Notes: generated by a model from the letters alone, not told the origin. A DNA stretch of 16,401 nucleotides from Candidatus Omnitrophota bacterium (GCA_028717045.1 JAQUON010000017.1:1-16401); one strand, 5' to 3'; shown: positions 7,704 to 14,594, numbered from the stretch's first letter. Program-made: numbers and translations.

Positions 7704-7986
7704 CGCAAGCCGCAAGCCCCTATTGCTTAACCCTGAAATAGTCTGCAAGAACATCTGTGACGATGAGCGGATATTATTTAATCCTGCCAACGGCTATATG
7801 CAGATTGTTAATGAAACGGGAAAGTTCATCCTTGACCGTTGCAACGGCACGCGTACTGCCGAAGAGATAATCGCAATGGTAAAGGATACGTATGCGCATT
7901 CCGCGCCGGATACGCTTGAAAACGAAGTAAAATCATTCCTGGATGGCTTGAAAAAGGGAAATTGGATTAAAGAGGTACACGCATAA
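7696..7986 (+). CDS. PqqD-like peptide-binding protein (second of two)
   Basis: A 96-residue PqqD-family protein, clearly different in sequence from the one just upstream. A beta-hairpin (ILFNPANGYMQIVNETGKFI, about residues 26-45) is followed by the segment RCNGTRTAEEIIAMVKDTY. The pattern 'N-x-x-G/A ... D/R-x-x-x-G-x-x-T-x-x-E-I' is the usual PqqD consensus and is better conserved here than in the first copy. It starts inside the previous gene (8-base overlap) and its TAA directly abuts the peptidase ATG at 7987, so the three genes are tightly coupled. Two divergent PqqD proteins may recognise two different peptides or two regions of one peptide, or one may act as an adaptor for the kinase and the other for the peptidase. 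Confidence 0.85.
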   Translation: MTDASRKPLLLNPEIVCKNICDDERILFNPANGYMQIVNETGKFILDRCNGTRTAEEIIAMVKDTYAHSAPDTLENEVKSFLDGLKKGNWIKEVHA

Positions 7987-8490
7987 ATGGAGCAGTGCGT
8001 TCAATCATTACGCCTTTGTGAAGAACTGAAGAAAGAAGGCGTCAGGGTTGCCCTCAAGCAGGGAAAAATGGTAATGCTTGAGGCTTCCGGCCGCTGTATG
8101 CGGCCGTTTCTACGTGCTGGCGATAGCATTCAAATCGGCAAAGCAGAGGAAAAAGATTTAAAGCTCGGCGATATCGTCGTCTTTGAAAATGAAGCCTCTC
8201 CGCCGCACATATACAGCCACCGGATCATAAAACAGGGAGGACGCTTTGTTACCAAGGGGGATGCCTGTTTTTGGCCTGATAAGCCTTTCGGGTATGAAAA
8301 AATCTTAGGAAGAGTAAGCGGCAGAGAGAGAAAAGGCCATTTTTTTCGTTTCAATGCTTTTTGCAGGATTGTTGGTTTTCTTTTGTGCTATTTTAGGTTG
8401 TCCTGGTTTTATTTTGCGTGTGTAGAAAATGTTCGGTCCCCCCAGCTGATCCCTGCCAAGGTCTTTAAACTACTCCATCCCAATAAGTAA
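7987..8490 (+). CDS. S24/S26 (signal peptidase-like) peptidase with Cys at the nucleophile position
   Basis: A 167-residue protein with the S24/S26 peptidase fold. The first conserved box reads SGRCMRPFLRAGD (34-46). In signal peptidases the catalytic serine precedes the Met of this box, but here it is C37 (TGT at 8095-8097). The second box LGDIVVFENE is followed by YSHRII (76-81) and VTKGDACFWPD (88-98), matching the His-dyad form of archaeal/ER-type signal peptidases, with H78 as the likely base. A hydrophobic stretch at about 124-146 could anchor it to the membrane. Genes of this type are often found beside PqqD genes in polysaccharide clusters, and a role in trimming the modified peptide is plausible. 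The Ser-to-Cys change could keep proteolysis, alter it, or abolish it. Confidence 0.8.
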   Translation: MEQCVQSLRLCEELKKEGVRVALKQGKMVMLEASGRCMRPFLRAGDSIQIGKAEEKDLKLGDIVVFENEASPPHIYSHRIIKQGGRFVTKGDACFWPDKPFGYEKILGRVSGRERKGHFFRFNAFCRIVGFLLCYFRLSWFYFACVENVRSPQLIPAKVFKLLHPNK

Positions 8491-8513
8491 TTAAGGTTAT
8501 CGTTCTAAGTTGT

Positions 8514-9647
8514 TTAATGCGGCGGCTGTGCAAGCCGAGGCAAGGATAATCCTGCAATTACCCACCAGATAAGGGCCACTTCAGGGAGGAAGAAGGTGAA
8601 ATCTACAATATTATGGAGCAAAAAAGCCGCATTTGCCATAAGGAACAATGAGGCTTGCGCGGGATTTATGCCATTTCGTAAAGAGCGGATATTTTCTTTG
8701 ATAATGACAGTAACGAGCCACAGGAAAGAGAAGAGCCCGAAGATCCCTGTTTCAGCCATGAATTGCAGATAGGAATTGTGGGCATAGAGTGACCCGGGTA
8801 TCTTAAAAGTGCCCGGCCCGATACCTGCCAGTAGGTGCGTTTTAACCAGGGAGAGCGTATTCTCCCAATACCCCAGCCTCATAAATACGGAAAAAGCCGG
8901 TTGCGCATAGTAATATGCAGTTTTTGTCCTGAGATAAAACGATACGCCTATGAGCGCAAGCAATATGCACAGGTAGAAGAAATATCTTCTGCGGGCTTGC
9001 CATTTTCTGTAAAGGCAAGGTGCAAGCACTGCGCCCAGAGCCAAGAAGGCGCCCATGGATTTTGTTAATAAAAAAGCGATACAAGGAAACGCTACGCACC
9101 ACTTTTTTTTGACAGTATTGATAAAAAAAAGCGGCATTGTCATAATAAGGTATCCTGCCAGGGCATTCGGCGTTACGAAAGGGAAGAATACCCTGCGGCG
9201 TTCGATATAATCGAGAGCAAACGGCGCGGTATTCGGGTTCTGCACGAGGTAATTCAGTAAACGGTCGAAGCTGAAAAAATACTGATATATGGCAAGGCCG
9301 CCGATAAGGCAGGTTGACAGCACGATTGTCCTGATGGTTACCGTTTGTTCATTAGTATCTAAAGACGCGGCAAAGAAGAAAAGCAATATGCCGCAAAGGT
9401 ATTTATAGAGCTCAAAAAATGAGGCCGGCTTGTTGCGTGAGAATATTACGGAAACCGCAAGCGCCCCAAGAAGCAGGGATATGGGCGTTTTGAATTGCCC
9501 AAACCCCAGGCGCCGTATCTTTTTACGCACGCACCATAGGCTTAAGACGAGCAAGCATATGATCGAATGCGCATCATTAAGGTAGGGGAATGCCAGGGAG
9601 CAGATAAAGGGCCGCATGAACAGCAATATTAGTATGACGAAAAACAT
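8514..9647 (-). CDS. O-antigen ligase-like membrane protein (second copy)
   Basis: A 377-residue polytopic membrane protein of the O-antigen ligase/Wzy_C superfamily, encoded on the opposite strand. About ten or more hydrophobic segments are visible, and the family landmarks occur in order: a loop with VFFPFVTPNALAGYL, then RLGYWENTLSLVKTHLLAGIG, then YAHNSYLQFMAETGIFGLF in the conserved periplasmic loop and following helix. It is related in fold, but not closely in sequence, to the one at 3706-4944. It likely ligates or polymerises lipid-linked glycan at the periplasmic face. It converges on the peptidase gene with a 23-base gap and is divergent from the sigma factor gene. Its promoter sits almost on top of its ATG (see the promoter entry), so a leaderless mRNA is likely. 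Confidence 0.86.
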   Translation of the reverse strand: MFFVILILLFMRPFICSLAFPYLNDAHSIICLLVLSLWCVRKKIRRLGFGQFKTPISLLLGALAVSVIFSRNKPASFFELYKYLCGILLFFFAASLDTNEQTVTIRTIVLSTCLIGGLAIYQYFFSFDRLLNYLVQNPNTAPFALDYIERRRVFFPFVTPNALAGYLIMTMPLFFINTVKKKWCVAFPCIAFLLTKSMGAFLALGAVLAPCLYRKWQARRRYFFYLCILLALIGVSFYLRTKTAYYYAQPAFSVFMRLGYWENTLSLVKTHLLAGIGPGTFKIPGSLYAHNSYLQFMAETGIFGLFSFLWLVTVIIKENIRSLRNGINPAQASLFLMANAAFLLHNIVDFTFFLPEVALIWWVIAGLSLPRLAQPPH

Positions 9648-9652
9648 ACTCC

Positions 9653-9681
9653 ATTCTATTTTAAAAACAGTACCCCGTCAA
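9653..9681 (-). promoter_or_regulatory. Sigma-70-type promoter for the minus-strand O-antigen ligase gene
   Basis: Read on the minus strand, TTGACG (9681-9676) and TAGAAT (9658-9653) are separated by exactly 17 bases. Each box matches the consensus at five of six positions, making this the best full promoter in the window. The expected start of transcription, about 7 bases after the -10 box, falls at about 9646, on the ATG at 9647. The GGAG between the -10 box and the ATG is too close to serve as a ribosome binding site. Confidence 0.7.
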
Positions 9682-9730
9682 ATGATTTAAGAACCGTTTT
9701 AAATTTCACTACTCTCAATTTTTGATTTGG

Positions 9731-9739
9731 TGGTATAAT
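9731..9739 (+). promoter_or_regulatory. Extended -10 promoter of the sigma factor operon
   Basis: TGGTATAAT is a perfect extended -10 element (TGnTATAAT). No good -35 box lies 16-18 bases upstream, which extended -10 promoters can do without. The expected transcription start is at about 9746-9747, on the A of the sigma factor ATG, so the mRNA would be leaderless. The same TGGTATAAT string occurs at 13828-13836, suggesting housekeeping sigma recognition rather than self-regulation by the encoded sigma factor. Confidence 0.65.
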
Positions 9740-9746
9740 ACACAAT

Positions 9747-10349
9747 ATGGATGATTTGCAATTTGTCCAGAATTGCGTCAACCAGAACCCCGGTGCCTGG
9801 GAACAATTTCTGGATAGATATGCCCGCCTCATCTATTCTTATATCCATGGGGTCCTAAGATACAAAGGGTGCAATGCGTCTTTAGACACCATACATGACA
9901 TATTCCAGCACATACTTTATTCTCTCGTAAAAGATAATTTTAAAAAATTAAGGACTTTTAGCGCAAGGAATGGATGTTCTCTCGCGACTTGGCTAAGGCA
10001 GGTAGTGATACATGCGTCAATCGATATTTTAAGGCAATCAAAACCAGCCATATCGCTTGATGAAGAGAACGAAGAGGGTTTTTCGCGTATGGAAAAGCTT
10101 TCTGATGATGCGGCCCCTGTACCGCAAATACTCTATAACGAAGAGTTGATGGAGCAATTGGCAGAATGCATAAATATATTAGATGAGGATGAAAAATATT
10201 TTATAGAGTTGCATATCCGCCGTAATATCGCACTCGAGGAGTTAAGGGTTCATTTGGGCATCAGCCGCAGCGCGATAGATATGCGTAAATCAAGGATAGT
10301 GGCAAAGCTTAAAGAGTGTTTTAAAAAGAAGGGTTTTTTGGTGAGATAA
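9747..10349 (+). CDS. ECF-type RNA polymerase sigma factor
   Basis: A 200-residue sigma-70 family protein with only regions 2 and 4. Region 2 covers roughly residues 10-97, with WEQFLDRYARLIYSYI at the start and a helix ending ATWLRQVVIHASIDILRQ that matches the -10 recognition and core-binding segment. A low-complexity acidic linker follows. Region 4 covers about 130-195: a helix containing LDEDEKYFIELHI, then the helix-turn-helix ALEELRVHLGISRSAIDMRKSRIVAKLKE that would contact the -35 element. The ATG at 9747 is the only sensible start, and no Shine-Dalgarno sequence precedes it. The next genes encode a zinc-binding anti-sigma-like protein and a CHAT protease, which suggests control by sequestration and proteolytic release. 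Its target promoters are unknown. Confidence 0.88.
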   Translation: MDDLQFVQNCVNQNPGAWEQFLDRYARLIYSYIHGVLRYKGCNASLDTIHDIFQHILYSLVKDNFKKLRTFSARNGCSLATWLRQVVIHASIDILRQSKPAISLDEENEEGFSRMEKLSDDAAPVPQILYNEELMEQLAECINILDEDEKYFIELHIRRNIALEELRVHLGISRSAIDMRKSRIVAKLKECFKKKGFLVR

Positions 10350-10394
10350 ACGGTTTTTTTCCGTCTATTTATCATAAGGAAAGGCCCAAATACT

Positions 10395-11096
10395 ATGGAT
10401 AAACTTTTCAATAAAATTACAGGGAAGATATATCGGGTGTGGCAAAAAAGCCATGAACAGGGCAGCCCGCACCCCGATGAGGAGGCCATAGCTGCTTTTT
10501 TGGAAGGGAAGAGTTCCCCGGAAGAAAGCAGTCGTATTAAAAGCCATGTGGCAAGATGCCAAGAGTGCGGTGCGTATATCGAAATGCACCTTAAGATAAC
10601 ACCGCAGGAAACTCTCACGGTCCCGCTTGAGATAATGAAGCAGGCAGCGCAGCTTCCTCGCCGGCAGGAATCAGTTGGGTTCCTTGAACTCGTTCTTGTA
10701 CTTAAAGATAAAATGCTTGAATTACTACATACCACCGGAGATGTCCTTGTAGGGCATGAGTTTATTCCGTCCCCGGTGTTACGCAGCCGGTCGATCAAAG
10801 ATTTTGAAGGAAAAGTCATTGTGTTGAAGGATTTCAATGAAATCAGAGTAGAAATTCGAGTCGAGAATGTAGAAGGCAGCGCCTCAACCGTTACCGTGAT
10901 TGCAAAAAATAAGCTCACGCAGGCGATAGTCAGGAATTTAAGAATTACCCTGCTTAAAGAGGGTATTGAGCTTGAATCGTATCTTGCGGATTCAGGCCAG
11001 GCCACCTTCCAGCACATTGAATTAGGAAAATACGTAATCGAGATTTCCGGAATAGAGGAAAAAATGGCTTCGGTAATTCTGGAAATCAAAAAATAA
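10395..11096 (+). CDS. Soluble zinc-binding anti-sigma-like protein with a C-terminal beta domain
   Basis: A 233-residue protein. Residues about 24-65 match the zinc-binding anti-sigma fold: H26 in PHPDEEAIAAFLEG, then HVARCQEC giving H51-x3-C55-x2-C58, the canonical HxxxCxxC motif. No transmembrane helix is visible, so it should be a soluble cytoplasmic anti-sigma factor. Residues about 115-233 form a beta-rich domain with strands such as IRVEIRVENV and KYVIEISGIEEK, perhaps Ig-like or carboxypeptidase-regulatory-like. The linker (about 66-100) would be a candidate cleavage region for the CHAT protease encoded next. It lies 45 bases after the sigma factor and only 6 bases before the CHAT gene. 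An AAAGG about 10 bases upstream of the ATG is a modest ribosome binding site. The anti-sigma role is inferred from motif and position. Confidence 0.8.
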   Translation: MDKLFNKITGKIYRVWQKSHEQGSPHPDEEAIAAFLEGKSSPEESSRIKSHVARCQECGAYIEMHLKITPQETLTVPLEIMKQAAQLPRRQESVGFLELVLVLKDKMLELLHTTGDVLVGHEFIPSPVLRSRSIKDFEGKVIVLKDFNEIRVEIRVENVEGSASTVTVIAKNKLTQAIVRNLRITLLKEGIELESYLADSGQATFQHIELGKYVIEISGIEEKMASVILEIKK

Positions 11097-11102
11097 CCCT
11101 CG

Positions 11103-13364
11103 ATGGAAAAAGAAGGCGTTTCTTTGATATTAGAGATTTTGAGGCAAGAAAACCAGTTAAAGATGAGCGTTTTTGAACATAGAGATATTATCTCAACAGT
11201 AAGGCACTATAGCCAGTGTACGGTAGCTACCGAAGAGATAGATGCTCTTTGCAGGGATGCCTACCATTTTTTAGATAGAATACATGGTATTGGAAATAAA
11301 GAGCCGGATTTGTATGGTAATTTTAAGAAGACGGCCCAGCTTTTGTGGGAGAATTTGCTTACGCGTCCGGTTAAGGACCGGTTAAGAACAAGTCTTTTAA
11401 AAGACCTCGTGCTTCTTTTGGATGAAGAATTGATGTATATCCCCTGGGAATGCTTGTATGACGGCAACGATTTTCTTGCCCTAAAATTCAATATGGGAAG
11501 GCTATTAAGGAGCGCAGAGCCTGTTCCACAGGTGCAATATCGCAGCGTAACCGATAAGATCAGGATGCTCATCCTTGCCAACCCCACCGGTGACCTGAAA
11601 TCTGCATACCTGGAGGGAATCAATATAAAAAATCAGTTCGACAAAAAAAGAGACTTAATAAAAATAGATTTTAAATCGCAGGAAATAGATGCCTTATATG
11701 TCAAAAAAAACTTATATGACTACGATATTATCCATTATGCAGGGCATTGTGAATATGATGCACAAGACCCTAAGAATACGGGCTGGGTCTTAAAAGACGG
11801 CAGGCTCAGCCCTGCAGATATAGGGAAAATGATCCGTTCTAATTCGATGCCTTTTTTGATTTTTTCAAACGCCTGCCAATCTGCGTTGCATAACAGGGGT
11901 TCGCCAGTGACTACGTGCCGCGAAAAGAACTACAGCCTGGCTGCTGCGTTTCTCTTGGGCGGGGTCAGGCACTATATAGGCTCTATACGCAAAGTAGAAG
12001 ATGAGGCAGGTTTTGTTTTTGCGAAAGAGTTTTATGCGCATTTATTCAGAGGGGAAAAAGTAGGAGAGTGCATGAGAATGAGCCGGTTAAAACTCATTCA
12101 CGAGCATGGTGTAAATGATGCATGTTGGGCAAACTATTTATTGTACGGAGATCCCTCTTTTAAAATGTTCGGCGCAAAGGCACATTCTTCTTGCGCAAAA
12201 ATTTCTAAGAAAACCCCCTTTTATTTGTCAACGAGAAAGCTGGTTCGGTTATTTACTATAGCGGTATGTACATCCGCCGTCTCGTTAGTTCTGTATATGC
12301 AGCTGCCTTCAGTACACCCGAGGTCTTATTTTGCCTTCCGCCAGGCCAATCAGCTTTTTTTAAAGGGCAAAAATCAGCAGTCGCTTACAATTCTAAAGCA
12401 GCTTATTAGAGAAGACAGCCGGTTTGTACAGGCCTATCCTTTAGTAGCCGATATCTATCAGAGGCTGGGGCAAAATGACCAGGCCTTGCAGGCCTATTTT
12501 GCCTATGCAATGGAAAGTCAAAAACGCAAAGACGGCACACATCTGGCAGATGCCTACATTAAGATCGGCTGGCTTTATCATATGCAGGGGGAATACGCCA
12601 GGTCCCTGGATTATTACCATAAGGGATTGTCTATAAGCAAAGAGTTTCATGATAAATTGAATGAAGCTACCGCGTTACGTAAGATTGCAGTTTGGTTTAT
12701 CGATAAAGGAAATTACAATAAGGCACTCGAGCTGCTTACAAAAAGCTCGGAAATAAACCGAGAAAGGCAGAATCAAGCCGGCCACCGTTATAATTTAGCT
12801 TGCGATTATTTTGATTTAGGCTTATTATTTTCCGATAAAGAAGATATGGCTACCGCAAGGGAATTTTATAACAAGAGTTTAAAATTATTTCAGTCATTAA
12901 AGATGAAGCACGAGTTAAGCGATTATTATTTTAACATGGGAGAAATGTGCGTTTTCGACAAGCAATACTCAAAGGCGCTTGAGTATTATCAGGCTGGTTT
13001 GAAGATAGACCAGGCGCAGAATAACATTGCAGGATTAGCCAGTGATTATAATATGATCGGTGAACTTTATATTGAGCTGGAGAAGTTTGAGGAAGCAATT
13101 GCCAACTTTGAAAAAGGCGTTGAATTAGCCAAACGCATCAAGGCAAAGCCGGAACTCGCTTTGGCGTATTGTAATTTAGGGCAGGCATATAAGCGCAAGG
13201 GGCAGAAAAACAAAGCGAGGGAATATTTCAGGCTTGCGCAGGAGATTTATCAAATCATAGATATTGACGAGTACGCCAAGGTTAAGAAGGAATTGTTGGA
13301 GCTATATGAACAAAGCCCTTCTCATACGCCGTTTGGCCACCAGTTACGAAAGGAGCAGTCATGA
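11103..13364 (+). CDS. Membrane-spanning CHAT protease with C-terminal TPR array
   Basis: A 753-residue, three-part protein. Residues about 90-355 form a caspase-like CHAT domain with both catalytic residues visible: H215 in HYAGH and C258 in SNACQS. The domain ends with the usual WANYLLYGDP motif (342-351). A basic stretch (STRKLVR, 376-382) precedes one transmembrane helix at about 383-400, placing the protease in the cytoplasm and the rest outside by the positive-inside rule. From about 410 to 735 there is a run of some seven to eight TPR-like repeats, for example ALEYYQAGLKIDQAQNN, probably for sensing or docking. It follows the anti-sigma gene by 6 bases and overlaps the next gene by ATGA. 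A role in cleaving the anti-sigma protein is plausible but unproven. No Shine-Dalgarno sequence is seen, so coupling is likely. Confidence 0.9.
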   Translation: MEKEGVSLILEILRQENQLKMSVFEHRDIISTVRHYSQCTVATEEIDALCRDAYHFLDRIHGIGNKEPDLYGNFKKTAQLLWENLLTRPVKDRLRTSLLKDLVLLLDEELMYIPWECLYDGNDFLALKFNMGRLLRSAEPVPQVQYRSVTDKIRMLILANPTGDLKSAYLEGINIKNQFDKKRDLIKIDFKSQEIDALYVKKNLYDYDIIHYAGHCEYDAQDPKNTGWVLKDGRLSPADIGKMIRSNSMPFLIFSNACQSALHNRGSPVTTCREKNYSLAAAFLLGGVRHYIGSIRKVEDEAGFVFAKEFYAHLFRGEKVGECMRMSRLKLIHEHGVNDACWANYLLYGDPSFKMFGAKAHSSCAKISKKTPFYLSTRKLVRLFTIAVCTSAVSLVLYMQLPSVHPRSYFAFRQANQLFLKGKNQQSLTILKQLIREDSRFVQAYPLVADIYQRLGQNDQALQAYFAYAMESQKRKDGTHLADAYIKIGWLYHMQGEYARSLDYYHKGLSISKEFHDKLNEATALRKIAVWFIDKGNYNKALELLTKSSEINRERQNQAGHRYNLACDYFDLGLLFSDKEDMATAREFYNKSLKLFQSLKMKHELSDYYFNMGEMCVFDKQYSKALEYYQAGLKIDQAQNNIAGLASDYNMIGELYIELEKFEEAIANFEKGVELAKRIKAKPELALAYCNLGQAYKRKGQKNKAREYFRLAQEIYQIIDIDEYAKVKKELLELYEQSPSHTPFGHQLRKEQS

Positions 13365-13747
13365 AAAAGAGAATGCCGTTTGGGGGGTCGAAATTCAGTT
13401 TTCCTTTTTTAAGCGTGTATTTGGTGAGTGCGGCAATAATGGAGTTCTTTGTGCTGTATGCGATCTGGAGGCTGATTACCGAAACCCAGTATTCTCTCGA
13501 CTGGCACATTGCCTTAATCGTATTATTATTGAATTTTCTGGGTTTTCTGTTGAGTTCTTTTTTTACCGTTTTTTTCCTTCTTCACCGCGGCCTTGGGGCC
13601 CTGGGCAGGATTGAGGCGGATTTAGATAAAGTGGCAAAGGGGGAGCGCTCAATCCGCCTTACGCTAAGAAAGGGAGATATCATTCAGCCCCTTGTAAGCA
13701 GAATAAATACGATATTGGATATCTTGGAGAAAAAACCGCCTGCGTAA
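13361..13747 (+). CDS. Small membrane protein with two helices and a HAMP-like tail
   Basis: A 128-residue protein that overlaps the CHAT gene by 4 bases (ATGA), so it belongs to the sigma operon. Two hydrophobic helices lie at about residues 15-37 and 48-74. They are followed by about 50 residues (75-124) that look like a HAMP-type signalling linker: HRGLGALGRIEADLDKVAKG, then a connector LTLRKGDIIQPLVSRINTIL. In histidine kinases and chemoreceptors such linkers pass movement of the second helix to an output domain, but here no output domain follows. It may form a membrane complex with the CHAT-TPR protein and relay or gate its activity. This role is inferred from position. An alternative start at the ATG of codon 5 would remove only four residues. 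Confidence 0.72.
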   Translation: MKKRMPFGGSKFSFPFLSVYLVSAAIMEFFVLYAIWRLITETQYSLDWHIALIVLLLNFLGFLLSSFFTVFFLLHRGLGALGRIEADLDKVAKGERSIRLTLRKGDIIQPLVSRINTILDILEKKPPA

Positions 13748-13827
13748 CTTTAGATAGCCATCTGCGTGCGGTGAGGCGTACGTGCGGGAAATGATAAAGC
13801 AAAAAAACACTCTTTTCTTTCGTTTTA

Positions 13828-13836
13828 TGGTATAAT
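13828..13836 (+). promoter_or_regulatory. Extended -10 promoter of the secreted TPR gene
   Basis: A perfect TGGTATAAT extended -10 element lies about 20 bases before the ATG at 13857, with no clear -35 box. Transcription should start at about 13843, just at a good Shine-Dalgarno sequence (AAAGGAG, 13843-13849, 7 bases from the ATG). The gene is therefore likely expressed separately from the sigma operon, with a very short leader. Confidence 0.65.
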
Positions 13837-13856
13837 TCCTACAAAGGAGAGACATA

Positions 13857-14594
13857 ATGCGTAAGGGGACGATTACAACGATATTCATTTGCCTGGTGTG
13901 GGTATTTACCGTAAAGAACCCGGTGCTGGCAGAAACCATTTTGTTTAAGACCGGCAAGTTTATCAACGGGACAATCGTTGAAAAAACAGATGCCTATATC
14001 AAGGTTGATATATATGGAGTAAAATTGACATATTATCTTGATGAGATAAAAACTATTTTTGAAAAAAGAGCGGACTTGGTATATTTAGACGCCCTTAAAG
14101 ACGCAATCGGTCTTAAATTCCAGGATGCGAGGAAGAAGCTTTCTGCGACAGCAGACCTTGTGGTGCTGCGCGATTTATCGCTGGCGGCAATAAAAGCGGT
14201 TGATGACGCAGAAAACAACCTTATCAGCCAGGAAAGCGCCGTATATTTTCTCAAAGGGTTATTATATTGCTGGGAAAATAAAGTAGACGAGGGCATAGGA
14301 AACTTTCTTAACGCGATTGCGGCTGAGCCTGAGTACGAACTCTTTTATGTGTATTTAGGGGCTACGTATATAGGTGCCGGCAAGTTTCAGGATGCCATTG
14401 ATACTCTTCAAAAAGCCCTTGCCATCAATACCGATTCGCCCGAGGCGAATCATTTTCTCGGTTCGCTTTACGTGCATCTTGATAGGCGCCCCGAAGGCAT
14501 TTCCTATCTTGAAAAATCGATTCCCCTGTATCAAGCGCAAGGCAATACCGAAAAAATAAAAGCCGTAAACGAGCTTTTGGATAAAATAAGGTAA
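13857..14594 (+). CDS. Secreted TPR-repeat protein
   Basis: A 245-residue exported protein. Residues 1-25 form a signal peptide with a short basic start, a hydrophobic core and a likely cleavage after NPVLA (A25). A small beta-rich domain follows at about 27-66 (ILFKTGKFINGTIVEKTDAY, then a strand ending TYYLDEI), of the kind that begins with 'L-x-G-x-x-x-x-G-x-I'. Helical repeats occupy about 110-245, including two or three clear TPRs such as AAEPEYELFYVYLGATYIGA and PEANHFLGSLYVHLDRRPEG. It is likely periplasmic and a scaffold for protein-protein contact. It lies 109 bases after the HAMP-like gene and has its own promoter and a strong ribosome binding site. A functional link with the CHAT-TPR system is possible but not shown. 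Confidence 0.8.
   Translation: MRKGTITTIFICLVWVFTVKNPVLAETILFKTGKFINGTIVEKTDAYIKVDIYGVKLTYYLDEIKTIFEKRADLVYLDALKDAIGLKFQDARKKLSATADLVVLRDLSLAAIKAVDDAENNLISQESAVYFLKGLLYCWENKVDEGIGNFLNAIAAEPEYELFYVYLGATYIGAGKFQDAIDTLQKALAINTDSPEANHFLGSLYVHLDRRPEGISYLEKSIPLYQAQGNTEKIKAVNELLDKIR

Noticed and set aside
10352..10363. A short ACGG...CCGT inverted repeat around a T-run between sigma and anti-sigma genes
   Set aside because: Only 4-base arms, with the T-run in the loop rather than after it, so it does not resemble a terminator.
10250..11089. A 279-codon open frame on the minus strand opposite the anti-sigma-like gene
   Set aside because: Antisense to a gene with a clear zinc-binding motif and operon position. 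Its translation is Ser/Thr/Arg-rich and low in complexity, typical of a shadow frame.
14433..14451. A perfect inverted repeat with 8-base arms and a 3-base loop
   Set aside because: It lies inside a TPR repeat of a real coding region and has no T-run after it, so it is not a terminator. It is likely a coincidence of codon choice.
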